From NCBI GenBank assembly GCA_030532385.1, contig JAUNLG010000009.1, positions 470-64,469 of the forward strand: a stretch of 64,000 nt of DNA, read 5' to 3'. Below are positions 43,799 to 52,518 of this stretch, piece after piece. The stretch comes from Anaerococcus sp. (GTDB taxonomy: Bacteria > Bacillota > Clostridia > Tissierellales > Peptoniphilaceae). Within the stretch, counting starts at the first letter, position 1; each line of letters begins with the position of its first letter. The notes under the pieces were generated by a model. The model did no database searches. It saw only the letters and a program-made list of their open reading frames with translations, and had not been told where the DNA came from. Both the position numbers and the translations under genes were made by a program.

Positions 43799-44455
43799 TT
43801 AATCTCCAAACAATTCATCTATTTCAGCTTCAGTATATACATAATTTGTGACAATAACTCCTAGGATATCAGCACTTACCTTCTCAAGTTGGCTGATAGA
43901 CTTCTTATATATGTCATTATCCTTGTTGGCATAGGCTGTAAAAACTATGCACTTATCTGCAAGGGAGGCAAAAAGATTAGCTTCTGGTATATCTATATTC
44001 TCGCCCGCATTTATAAAAATATAGTCATAGGATTTTCTTAAATTGTCAAAATAATTTCTAATATCATTTATCTCCAAGAACCTATCAGCATAATCAGATA
44101 CTTTGCCTGTAGATAGGATATAAAGATTGTTATAGTCTTTGTCTACTTCTACTAGGGAAGAATGAGAATAATCATCTAAAAGCTCATCCATAAATCCCCT
44201 CTCCTTACCCCTTTGGCTAACATCTTCTATCTGAGGGTTCCTTAAGTTGCCATCAAGGATAAGAATTTTTTCGCCATCTTCTGCCAAATGCCTTGCTATA
44301 TTATAGACATTTTGGGCTTGGTCTGTGTGGTTACTTGTAGAAGTAAAGGTGACTATCTTATCTTTAGCTTCTAATTTGTCTAAAATCTTATCTTCAATAT
44401 TATAAAAGGCCTGGAGGGCAATTTGTTTTTTCTCTTCTCTTTTTCTATTAAACAT
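43799..44455 (-). CDS. CpsD/CapB-like protein lacking the P-loop
   Basis: 218 residues with the fold of a bacterial tyrosine kinase/MinD-type ATPase: IVTFTSTSNHTDQAQNVYNIA (first 20: IVTFTSTSNHTDQAQNVYNI) where CpsD has the Walker A, ILILDGNLRNPQ (Walker A' with the conserved Asp) and YDYIFINAGE (Walker B region). The GKS/T of Walker A is absent, and there is no C-terminal Tyr cluster. It probably binds no ATP, or only weakly, and may be a regulatory partner of the CpsC-like protein encoded upstream, whose 3' end it overlaps by 8 bp. The start has AAGGAG upstream. Confidence 0.75.
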   Translation of the reverse strand: MFNRKREEKKQIALQAFYNIEDKILDKLEAKDKIVTFTSTSNHTDQAQNVYNIARHLAEDGEKILILDGNLRNPQIEDVSQRGKERGFMDELLDDYSHSSLVEVDKDYNNLYILSTGKVSDYADRFLEINDIRNYFDNLRKSYDYIFINAGENIDIPEANLFASLADKCIVFTAYANKDNDIYKKSISQLEKVSADILGVIVTNYVYTEAEIDELFGD

Positions 44456-45263
44456 CTAAGTCTCCTTGGTTATATGGTGGTAGGAAGCCTAAAATCTCAT
44501 ATTCCCCATCTTCTAACCTATCTTCTATCCTAGTCTTATCAATTATGGTAGTTTTAGTAAAGTCTTCATCAATCCTTTTTTCATCTATAGGATCTTTGTC
44601 ATCTTCTTCAATCTTTTTAAAGCTAACCCTTCTTTCTACCCTAGTATTTGAGTCATCTTTATTATCTTTAAGATCTTTTTTTATCTCTTTTCTATCCTCA
44701 TAATAGGCCTTTATAAGCTTATTATTATAAGAGTTGGTCCTAACCATAGATATAAGGGTAAATAAAACAAAGGATATAAGTCCTCCAATTAGAGAGTAGG
44801 TTAGGTAGTTGTTGACTTTTCCAGCATTTTGATAGGAATATTCCATAACTTGGGCATCAGTTTTGTAGATATTTTGAACAACTCTAACTGCAAGGTCAGC
44901 ATATTCATCTGCTATATCCTCTGCCCTAAGTTTATTGGTATCTGTAACTATTATATCCACCACTGCAGATCCTTCTATAGGTTCTATAGATAGTTTGCTA
45001 TCAAGAATAGCCAAAGACATATCAATGTCTAGGTTATCTAGGGTTGTCTGCTTAATTTTATTGGAATTGATGGTTGCAGCATAGTTTCTAGTATCTAAAT
45101 TTTGCTCATCTACATTTTCCAAACCTGTTGTAATAATTTTTGACCTTGCCTGGTATTCATTAAAGCCTAAAAACCCTAGGGCAAAGTAAATTATAGCTCC
45201 TACAAAAATTCCAAAGATAAGACCCTTTGGTATAGAAGCTAAAAGCGATCTTTTTTCTTTCAT
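44448..45263 (-). CDS. Wzz/CpsC-like chain-length regulator
   Basis: 271 residues. Two membrane helices (about residues 14-35 and 155-178) flank an extracytoplasmic domain, the Wzz/CpsC layout. The C-terminal cytoplasmic tail (about 95 residues) is highly charged and ends GFLPPYNQGDLDV. In capsule systems such proteins control polymer length with a CpsD kinase. The start at 45263 follows GGAGG. It lies between two glycosyltransferase genes and the CpsD-like gene. Confidence 0.78.
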   Translation of the reverse strand: MKEKRSLLASIPKGLIFGIFVGAIIYFALGFLGFNEYQARSKIITTGLENVDEQNLDTRNYAATINSNKIKQTTLDNLDIDMSLAILDSKLSIEPIEGSAVVDIIVTDTNKLRAEDIADEYADLAVRVVQNIYKTDAQVMEYSYQNAGKVNNYLTYSLIGGLISFVLFTLISMVRTNSYNNKLIKAYYEDRKEIKKDLKDNKDDSNTRVERRVSFKKIEEDDKDPIDEKRIDEDFTKTTIIDKTRIEDRLEDGEYEILGFLPPYNQGDLDV

Positions 45264-45264
45264 A

Positions 45265-46044
45265 TTAACCTCCAAAATCTTTCGCTCCTCTTAGCATTAA
45301 TTCTTTTGCATCTTTAAAACTTAACTTATCAAAATTGATGTCCTTTTTTCTTAAAAAATAATTTATATATAGCCTATAAAGTCTTGGAAAAAGGGCCTTG
45401 GCAAGTTTTCCCTTATCATAGAAAAATTTCTCATCATAGCCTTTAAACCAAGTTGACCCATCATTATAAATCTTTGCTATAGTAGATAGATTGGTCCTAA
45501 CTTTAAGCTTAGACCTAAGAGAGTCTGCTATAAAGATTGAGTCTTCCCCACTACCATTACCAGTCCCTGCTCCAAAGTAGGTAGATAAGAAGATATTTTT
45601 CTTAGCAACAGCCTCTCTTCTAAAGGCAAAGTGGACTGACCCATACCTTAGGGCATTATAAATTTTAAGGTCTTTTTCTTCTTTTACCTTGATGATTTCC
45701 TTGCCATCTTGATAGATGATAGTCTTAAAAACAAAAAAATCAACATCTGGATAAGTCTTAAAGGCATTTTCTATTTTTTCATCATAGTCATCTAAAAAAA
45801 CTTCATCATCATCACAAAAAATTACTATATCAGCCTTTGAATTAAGAAGGGCAAGGTTCCTACTTCTTCCAAGGCCTTTAGTATCTGTTGAGATCATCCT
45901 AACTTTAAAACCATCCGCCCAAACTTCCTCATAAGAATTATGGTCAGTTTGGTTTATAATTAGGGTATCAGTCTTTAGGTTAAACTTCTTATAAAAATTA
46001 ATATCTTCTACATTCATTGCAGAAATCAAAACTTCTAACTTCAT
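45265..46044 (-). CDS. Family 2 glycosyltransferase
   Basis: 259 residues. GT-A fold with the nucleotide-sugar/metal motif IVIFCDDDEVFLDDY (about residues 74-88) and GLGRSRNLALL upstream of it; C-terminal region with GAGTGNGSGEDSIFIADSL supplies the second acidic site. It has no membrane helix. It probably adds a sugar to a surface glycan; donor and acceptor are unknown. It starts in a TAATG overlap with the preceding gene. Confidence 0.85.
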   Translation of the reverse strand: MKLEVLISAMNVEDINFYKKFNLKTDTLIINQTDHNSYEEVWADGFKVRMISTDTKGLGRSRNLALLNSKADIVIFCDDDEVFLDDYDEKIENAFKTYPDVDFFVFKTIIYQDGKEIIKVKEEKDLKIYNALRYGSVHFAFRREAVAKKNIFLSTYFGAGTGNGSGEDSIFIADSLRSKLKVRTNLSTIAKIYNDGSTWFKGYDEKFFYDKGKLAKALFPRLYRLYINYFLRKKDINFDKLSFKDAKELMLRGAKDFGG

Positions 46045-47192
46045 TATTCTCTAGTAGTCTCCGCTTTCTCCCATGTTGCCTTGGATTTTCCTAAAAGCTC
46101 ATTTTTTGCTCCAAGAACTTGGGCTAGCATCATGAGCATATAATATCTTGGAAAATAAAAAATCTTATTCTTACTTTCTGTAAACTTACCAACTAGGGCC
46201 AAAAATATAAAGGCTACTTGTAAGATTAAAAACACTTGGTAAAAGTAAGATTCTTTTAGGATAAAGATATTGGATACCAATAAGATTATATGGGAAAAGC
46301 CCTGTAAGAACCTTAGGGTCTTATGGTTAAAGTGGAAGAAGGCAAACCAACCATATTCAAATATATTAAGTCTTCTAAGGTTAGTAAAGATATTAGAAAG
46401 GATCCTTCTTTGCATCCTTACCTTTCTTTTAAATTCATCCTCCGTTGTTCCCCCTGCCTTCTCATAGGCGATGGCTTTTTCATTATAAAGGGCCCTCTTA
46501 TGGTTTAGTCCAGCATAAAGGGGCATTTCATAATCGTGACTTGCCACAAGGTCATAGTTTCTATAATCTTTTTTCCTACAAGCATATATTGCTCCATTTC
46601 CAGCTGCTATTGTCCTTATATTAGACTCAATTTTTCTCATCCTAAGTTCCATATCCCAATAGGTATTTTCAGCTACAACAGATGCTTTTTCAAGGTCTTT
46701 GGCATAAAGTAAAGACCCACACACATACTCTATATCATCAGCTGTAAAATATGAGATAAGTTCTTTAATAGCATTTTTCCTAAAGATAGAATTGGCATCA
46801 GAAAAGACTAGGATCTCACCCTTGGCCACCTCTACTGCTTCATCTTGGGCATTGGTCTTTCCAAGATGGTTTTTTACACTATTAAGTCTTATATCAAAGT
46901 CCTTATGATTTTTTATAAAATTTTCTACTAGGTCAACTGTCCTATCAGTAGATGAGTCATTGGCAATTATGACCTCAAAGTCTTCATAGTCAGTTTCTAT
47001 TATATTTAAGAGCTTTTTTTCTATAACCTTCTCTTCGTTATAGGCTGATATTATAATAGATACCTTAGGCTTATAATCATAGTCTTTTTCATTTTCTCTT
47101 TTTATAATTTTTTCTAATACTAATAAAGTAAGAGGGTAACCAACCATAGCATAAAAAATCCCAATGGCCGTTACCCAAAAAAGTATCTTCAT
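46044..47192 (-). CDS. Membrane-bound family 2 glycosyltransferase
   Basis: 382 residues. An N-terminal membrane helix, then a GT2 domain with VSIIISAYNEEKVI (about residues 40-53), IIANDSSTDRT, LVFSDANSIF (DxD-like) and a QRRIL motif (MQRRILSNI, about residue 265), and three to four C-terminal helices. This is the layout of processive or polyprenyl-linked glycosyltransferases such as HasA/IcaA relatives. The start at 47192 was chosen because GGAGG stands 8 bp upstream. First gene of the operon. Confidence 0.86.
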   Translation of the reverse strand: MKILFWVTAIGIFYAMVGYPLTLLVLEKIIKRENEKDYDYKPKVSIIISAYNEEKVIEKKLLNIIETDYEDFEVIIANDSSTDRTVDLVENFIKNHKDFDIRLNSVKNHLGKTNAQDEAVEVAKGEILVFSDANSIFRKNAIKELISYFTADDIEYVCGSLLYAKDLEKASVVAENTYWDMELRMRKIESNIRTIAAGNGAIYACRKKDYRNYDLVASHDYEMPLYAGLNHKRALYNEKAIAYEKAGGTTEDEFKRKVRMQRRILSNIFTNLRRLNIFEYGWFAFFHFNHKTLRFLQGFSHIILLVSNIFILKESYFYQVFLILQVAFIFLALVGKFTESKNKIFYFPRYYMLMMLAQVLGAKNELLGKSKATWEKAETTRE

Positions 47193-47292
47193 AAACATCC
47201 TCCTTTTCTTATTATATAACAAGAACTAGGCTCTTATCAAGCTAAGGTATAGGAATTTAGGGAATTTCTAATAAATATATAAATTTTTTATC

Positions 47293-47320
47293 TTGAAAAT
47301 AAGTAATATGGTAATATATT
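47293..47320 (+). promoter_or_regulatory. Promoter of gltS
   Basis: TTGAAA (47293-47298), 16-bp spacer and TATATT (47315-47320), 25 bp before the start codon. Confidence 0.6.
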
Positions 47321-47345
47321 TATCTAATAGATGAAAGGATATTAT

Positions 47346-48515
47346 ATGCAATTAGATACTATACAAACCATGGCCATAGCCATGCTAGCATTTGCCCTTG
47401 GGGCCTTTATTAAAAATAAATTTGAATTTTTCAAGAAATTTTTTATTCCCTCTCCTGTGATTGGGGGACTTCTTTTTAGTATCCTAGTCTTTATTGGCAA
47501 AAGATTTTTAGATATGACCATTGACTTTGACTTAAGCTTACAAGATTTTTTTATGAATGTATTTTTTACATCCATAGGTCTTGCTGCCTCCTTTAAATCC
47601 TTAAAAAAAGCTGGTCCCCTAGGTCTTAAGTTATCCTTATTAATAATCTTACTTTTACCCCTACAAAATATTTTAGCTATAAGCCTAGCCTATCTTTTTA
47701 GGATAAATCCCCTCCATGGACTTGCCATGGGGTCTACTTCTATGACAGGAGGAATAGGCTCTGCCATCTCCTTTGGTAAGATCATGGAAGCTTTGGGAGC
47801 AAGTAATAATATATCCATAGGAGTTGCAGCTTCAACCTTCGGGCTTTTGATAGGGTCCTTGGTGGGAGGACCTGTGGCTAGAAGGTTAATCAGGGTCCAT
47901 AAGCTAGAAACTTTAGGAAAAAGCCAAATAGAAGGTAGAAAAACATTCCAAAACTTAGATCAAAAATCCCTAATGAAGGCAATTATTTTAATCTCCCTAG
48001 CAGGACTTTTAGGAATTTTCATAAATAAAGTCCTTGCCCTAACAAGGTTAAACTTCCCCTACTATGTTGGATTGCAATTTGCAGGCCTTATCATCAGAAA
48101 TATCTTTGATTTATTAAAAAAAGATGTAGGTATGAAAAGTGTAGAGACTGTTGGAAATATTTCCCTAAATATCTTCCTATCCCTAGCCTTAATCAACCTT
48201 AACCTTACTGCAATAACAGATCTTGCTCTTCCAATGTTTATAATATTAATAAGCCAAGCTATTCTAATTGGCCTTTACACAAGCCTTGTATCCTTTAGAC
48301 TCCTTGGAGCAAACTATGATGCAGCAGTAATGGCTGCAGGCCACTGCGGTGTAGGCTTAGGACAGACCCCAAATGCCATGGCAAACATGGAGGCAATAAT
48401 AGAAGAAAAGGGGCCAAGTGACCTAGCCTTATTTATCTTCCCCCTTGTCCTTGCCATATCAGTAAACCTCTTTAATCCTTTGATAATAAGTCTTTTCATG
48501 AATTTCCTATCCTAA
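47346..48515 (+). CDS. gltS: Sodium/glutamate symporter
   Basis: 389 residues with about ten to twelve helices in two inverted halves. Signature segments are PSPVIGGLLFS near residue 43, GSTSMTGGIGSAISFG (about 130-145) and AAGHCGVGLGQTPNAMANM (about 330-348), the two re-entrant loops of GltS. It imports glutamate with Na+. The start at 47346 has AAAGGA 6 bp upstream; an in-frame ATG 15 bp earlier lacks one. A terminator overlaps the stop codon. Confidence 0.94.
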   Translation: MQLDTIQTMAIAMLAFALGAFIKNKFEFFKKFFIPSPVIGGLLFSILVFIGKRFLDMTIDFDLSLQDFFMNVFFTSIGLAASFKSLKKAGPLGLKLSLLIILLLPLQNILAISLAYLFRINPLHGLAMGSTSMTGGIGSAISFGKIMEALGASNNISIGVAASTFGLLIGSLVGGPVARRLIRVHKLETLGKSQIEGRKTFQNLDQKSLMKAIILISLAGLLGIFINKVLALTRLNFPYYVGLQFAGLIIRNIFDLLKKDVGMKSVETVGNISLNIFLSLALINLNLTAITDLALPMFIILISQAILIGLYTSLVSFRLLGANYDAAVMAAGHCGVGLGQTPNAMANMEAIIEEKGPSDLALFIFPLVLAISVNLFNPLIISLFMNFLS

Positions 48516-48532
48516 AAAGATAGGAAATTTTT
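48501..48532 (+). terminator. Terminator of gltS
   Basis: AATTTCCTATC pairs with GATAGGAAATT across CTAAAAA, then TTT; the stem overlaps the last codons of gltS. Confidence 0.75.
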
Positions 48533-48678
48533 ATGTCAATCTTTTGTAAATTAAGTAAGCCCCTTAGATAAGATAGTGAATAAATAAATAAACTTTATTA
48601 ATATTTGAATATATTATATAATTTTATCAAGAAAGTAAATATATCTTTTGAATTTATGCAAAATAGAAAGGAGTGCTT

Positions 48679-50508
48679 ATGTCTAGATTAGAGTTACAGG
48701 TTAAGAGTAATTCAGTAAAAATAGTCGAGGACCTCTATGACGATTTATCAAGAAGAATTTCTAACGGGTCAGCAAGCGTTTGCCCTGTAGATGCAACCAG
48801 GGCCTTTGTCCAAATGTGTCATTCTCAAACATGTGGAAAGTGTGTCCCTTGTAGGGTTGGGCTTTTGCAATTGGAAAACCTTTTGACAGACGTTCTTGAT
48901 GACAAGGCCAGGCTAGACGACCTAGACTTATTAGAAGAGACCGCCCTTAGTATCTTTGATAGTGCAGATTGTGCTATTGGTTATGAGGCGGCAGAAATGG
49001 TATATAAGTCCGTAAGGTATTCTAGAGAAGATTATGAAAACCATATTATAAATAAAAGATGTACCTGCCATACCGGCCAGCCTGTACCTTGTGTATCTCT
49101 TTGTCCTGCTAATGTCGATGTTCCAGGTTATGTAGCCCTTGTAAAGGATGGAAGATATGAGGATGCCATCAGGCTTATAAGAAAGGATAACCCCCTACCT
49201 ACAACCTGTGCCTACATATGCGAGCACCCATGTGAAGATAGGTGTAGAAGGTCCATGGTAGATAGTCCTATCAACATTAGGGCTATAAAAAGACTTGCAG
49301 CAGATTTTGCAGGAAGGGTAGACCCTCCAGCAAATGCAAGAAAAACCGGCAAAAATATCGCCATTATAGGTGGAGGGCCTGCAGGTCTTACAGCTGCCTA
49401 TTACTTACAACTTATGGGCCATCAAACTACAATCTATGAAATGCTACCTAAACTTGGGGGCATGCTAAGGTATGGTATCCCAAATTATAGGCTACCTAAG
49501 GATAGGCTTGATGAAGACATAGAAACTATACTAAAGACAGGGGTAAAAGTTATACATAATGTAAAGATTGGCAGGGATATATCCTTTGATAAGGTTAAAA
49601 ATTCCTATGATGCCACTCTTATTACCATAGGAGCTTCTACTGACAAAAAGCTAGGCTTAGAAGGAGAAGATAATGAGGATATAAGCTCTGCTGTAGAATT
49701 TTTAAGAAATGTAGGCTTAGGAAAATCCTTAGACCTTGATGGTAAGAAGGTTGTAGTCATTGGCGGAGGCAATGTAGCTATGGATGCTGTAAGAACCGCC
49801 CTTAGACTAAAGGCTAAGAAAGTAACATGTGTATATAGGAGAAGAGTGGCTGATATGAGCGCTCTTGAGGAAGAAATCCAAGGAGCTTTAGCTGAAGGAG
49901 TAGAGCTAATAAGTCTAAAGGCTCCAAAGAAAATCAAAATAGTCGATGGAAGGGTAAAGGGGATTTATGTAAGTCCACAAATGATCTCAGAGATCAAAAA
50001 TGGCAGGGCTAGCCTTAAGCCATCCTTGGAAGAAGATATCTTTATAGAATGTGATAAAATAATCGTTGCTATAGGACAAAACATAGAAACAAGCCATTAT
50101 GAAGATAATGGCATACCAGTTGAAAGAGGAAAAATCTTCTCTCTTGCCAATGGAGGATTCAAGGGACTTCCAAATATCTTTTCTGGAGGAGACTGCGCAT
50201 CAGGACCTGCTACAGTTATAAAAGCCATAGCTGCAGGTAAGGTCATGGCTGCAAATATCGACCAGTACCTAGGCTATAATACCCAAATAAGTGTAGATGT
50301 AGAAATACCTGAGGTTGATACAGTCTATAGGCAACCTTGTGCTAGGTCAGAACTTCACCTAAGAGAAGCCGGAGAGAGGAAATTTGACTTTGATGAAATA
50401 GAAAAATGCCTAAGTGAAAGTGAAGCCTTGCAGGAAGCTTCCAGGTGTCTAAGGTGTGACCACTATGGATTTGGTATATTTAAGGGAGGGCGTGAGAAGT
50501 TATGGTAA
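48679..50508 (+). CDS. GltD-like NAD(P)H flavoprotein with N-terminal NuoF-type Fe-S domain
   Basis: 609 residues. Domain order: a NuoF C-terminal-type 4Fe-4S domain (about 35-115, SQTCGKCVPCRVG ... DCAIGYEA), the Fe-S domain of glutamate synthase small subunit (about 128-210, CTCHTGQPVPCVSLCPANVD quoted to 20; CAYICEHPCEDRCRR), then an FAD site GGGPAGL (about 232) and an NAD(P) site GGGNVAMDA (about 360), and a closing RCLRCDHYG. The NuoF FMN/NAD module is missing. The gene overlaps the hydrogenase gene by 7 bp, so it is the likely electron-input partner of HydA. AAAGGAG before the ATG at 48679 decides the start. Confidence 0.88.
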   Translation: MSRLELQVKSNSVKIVEDLYDDLSRRISNGSASVCPVDATRAFVQMCHSQTCGKCVPCRVGLLQLENLLTDVLDDKARLDDLDLLEETALSIFDSADCAIGYEAAEMVYKSVRYSREDYENHIINKRCTCHTGQPVPCVSLCPANVDVPGYVALVKDGRYEDAIRLIRKDNPLPTTCAYICEHPCEDRCRRSMVDSPINIRAIKRLAADFAGRVDPPANARKTGKNIAIIGGGPAGLTAAYYLQLMGHQTTIYEMLPKLGGMLRYGIPNYRLPKDRLDEDIETILKTGVKVIHNVKIGRDISFDKVKNSYDATLITIGASTDKKLGLEGEDNEDISSAVEFLRNVGLGKSLDLDGKKVVVIGGGNVAMDAVRTALRLKAKKVTCVYRRRVADMSALEEEIQGALAEGVELISLKAPKKIKIVDGRVKGIYVSPQMISEIKNGRASLKPSLEEDIFIECDKIIVAIGQNIETSHYEDNGIPVERGKIFSLANGGFKGLPNIFSGGDCASGPATVIKAIAAGKVMAANIDQYLGYNTQISVDVEIPEVDTVYRQPCARSELHLREAGERKFDFDEIEKCLSESEALQEASRCLRCDHYGFGIFKGGREKLW

Positions 50509-52280
50509 AAGTTACAATCGATGGAAGAGATTTAAGGGTTGATGAAAATATTAGTATCATGGATGCTTGCAAGGCCTTAAACATAGATATTCCAAAATTA
50601 TGTTTCCTAAAGGATATCAATGAAATAGGTGGATGTAGGGTATGCCTGGTAGAAGTTGAAGGAATGAAAAGACTAGTTACATCTTGTAACAACAAGGTCT
50701 TTGATGGAATGGTTATCCATACAAATTCTCAAAGGGTAAGAGAAAGTAGGAAGAGGACTGTCCAAATGATCCTCTCCCAACATGATAGTTCCTGTCCAAC
50801 TTGTGTTAGAAGCGGCAATTGCTCTCTTCAAAGCTTGGCCAATGACCTAAATATAAGAGAGCCAATTTATAAGGAAGTTTTGATAAATAAGGATTGGGAC
50901 CAATCATTCCCTCTAATAAGAGATGCCAATAAGTGCATTAAGTGTATGAGGTGTGTACAGATTTGTGATAAGGTCCAAGGCTTAAATGTCTGGGAACTTG
51001 AAGGAACCGGAGGAAGGTCTGATATAAATGTATCAGGAAATAGGACCATCAATGAAGCTGACTGTAGCCTATGTGGTCAATGTATAACCCACTGCCCTGT
51101 AGGAGCTCTTAGAGAAAGAGATGATACAGAAGAATTCTTTAGGGCAGTTTATGATAAGGATAAAACGGTCATAGTCCAAGTTGCTCCTGCAGTAAGGGCA
51201 GCCTTTGCGGAAGAAACCGGTATAAGTAGAGATCAGGCAAGTGTAGGAAAAATATATGATGGACTTAGGAAGATGGGAGCTGACTATGTCTTTGACACAT
51301 CTTTTTCAGCAGACCTTACTATAATGGAAGAAGCCTATGAATTTTTAGATAGGCTAGAAAGTGGTCAATTGGACCAAAAGCCTATGTTTACATCTTGCTG
51401 TCCTGGTTGGGTAAGGTTTGTAAAAAGCCAGTATCCTAATCTTGTTTCAAATCTTTCATCAGCCAAATCTCCAATGCAGATGTTTGGGTCTACAATAAAA
51501 ACTTACTTTGCTAAAAAAATCAACAAGGACCCTAATGATATAGTTACTGTTGCTATCATGCCTTGTGTGGCCAAAAAATCTGAAGCTAATATGGACCTTT
51601 ATTATGAAGAATATGCAGGTAAGGACACAGATATTTCCCTAACAACAAGGGAGCTTGTTAGGATGTTTAGGCAAAGTCACCTTGATATTAGATACTTAGA
51701 GGATGCTGACCAAGATAGGCTAATGCACGATTACTCTGGGGCTGGGGTTATCTTTGGAGCAAGTGGCGGGGTTATGGAAGCTGCCCTAAGAACTGCCTAC
51801 TTTGCCATAAAGGGAGAAAACCCTGATCCTGGTCTTTTTATGGAAGTTAGAAATAAAAATAGGGATATCCTGGAAAAAACCTATAATTTAGATGGAAAAA
51901 CCTTAAAGGTTGCTGTTGTAAATGGACTTTCTAATACTAGAAGACTAATTTATGATATAAATAGTGGCAAAAGTCACTATGATTTTGTAGAAGTTATGGC
52001 TTGTCCTGGAGGTTGCGTAGGAGGAGGCGGCCAGCCAATCCATGATGGAGAAGAATTTGATATAGAAAGAGGAGCTGAGCTTTATAGGCTAGATGAGAAA
52101 AAAGATTTAAGGTATTCTCATGAAAATGAAGATATCAAAAAACTCTATGAAGATTTCTTTAAAAAACCTAATAGCAACCTAGCCCACATGCTTCTTCACA
52201 CAGACCATAATTCATGGGTAATGCCAAAACAACCAAGAAAGAATAGGAATGGCTATGTAATAAGCCAAAAAGACCTATAG
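50502..52280 (+). CDS. hydA: [FeFe]-hydrogenase catalytic subunit
   Basis: 592 residues. The N-terminal 2Fe-2S domain (CFLKDINEIGGCRVCLVE, about 32-49), NuoG-type His-ligated cluster HDSSCPTCVRSGNC (about 94-107), two 4Fe-4S sites CIKCMRCVQIC and CSLCGQCITHCP, and the H-cluster domain with all three motifs intact: TSCCPGW (about 302), MPCVAKKSEA (about 352) and EVMACPGGCVGGGGQP (about 497). It reduces protons with electrons from the flavoprotein encoded upstream; HydEFG are encoded in the same window. Confidence 0.97.
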   Translation: MVKVTIDGRDLRVDENISIMDACKALNIDIPKLCFLKDINEIGGCRVCLVEVEGMKRLVTSCNNKVFDGMVIHTNSQRVRESRKRTVQMILSQHDSSCPTCVRSGNCSLQSLANDLNIREPIYKEVLINKDWDQSFPLIRDANKCIKCMRCVQICDKVQGLNVWELEGTGGRSDINVSGNRTINEADCSLCGQCITHCPVGALRERDDTEEFFRAVYDKDKTVIVQVAPAVRAAFAEETGISRDQASVGKIYDGLRKMGADYVFDTSFSADLTIMEEAYEFLDRLESGQLDQKPMFTSCCPGWVRFVKSQYPNLVSNLSSAKSPMQMFGSTIKTYFAKKINKDPNDIVTVAIMPCVAKKSEANMDLYYEEYAGKDTDISLTTRELVRMFRQSHLDIRYLEDADQDRLMHDYSGAGVIFGASGGVMEAALRTAYFAIKGENPDPGLFMEVRNKNRDILEKTYNLDGKTLKVAVVNGLSNTRRLIYDINSGKSHYDFVEVMACPGGCVGGGGQPIHDGEEFDIERGAELYRLDEKKDLRYSHENEDIKKLYEDFFKKPNSNLAHMLLHTDHNSWVMPKQPRKNRNGYVISQKDL

Positions 52281-52311
52281 GAATTAGGAATATAAAATTT
52301 TTTACATTTCC

Positions 52312-52420
52312 TATAAGGTCACCCCTAGGTGTCTTCGGACCTAGTACTTGTGTGACCTTATATAAGTAAGCTCCTTGGTTACTTGTGCTTGTGATAAGAA
52401 CAAGTATCCTTAAAGGAGGT
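52312..52420 (+). ncRNA. Candidate structured RNA behind hydA
   Basis: A perfect 11-bp stem (TATAAGGTCAC 52312-52322 with GTGACCTTATA 52352-52362) encloses an inner hairpin capped by C-UUCG-G (GTCTTCGGAC), a tetraloop that favours the plus strand. A second domain can fold two ways: AAGTAA/TTACTT with CTCCTT in the loop, or CTCCTT with AAAGGAG around ACTTGT/ACAAGT. No coding frame follows the AAAGGAGG. It matches no RNA class I can name; it may be a switch remnant or a 3'-derived small RNA. Confidence 0.5.
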
Positions 52421-52481
52421 TAATTTATAGCTAAGATTAAAGTCTAATAGGCAAGCTAGTTTTATATATAGGTTACTTATA

Positions 52482-52508
52482 TAAAAATGGGCCCCAAGCT
52501 TGGGGCCC
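52482..52508 (-). terminator. Terminator of the citSXDEF operon
   Basis: A 20-bp perfect palindrome (52489-52508, GGGCCCCAAG and its complement), followed on the minus strand by TTTTT; 10 bp past the citF stop. Its T tract faces the cit operon rather than hydA. Confidence 0.85.
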
Positions 52509-52518
52509 TTACTTATTG

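Noticed and set aside
52410..52460. A small gene behind the AAAGGAGG downstream of hydA
   Set aside because: No ATG, GTG or TTG lies at a usable distance, and stops follow quickly in all plus frames.
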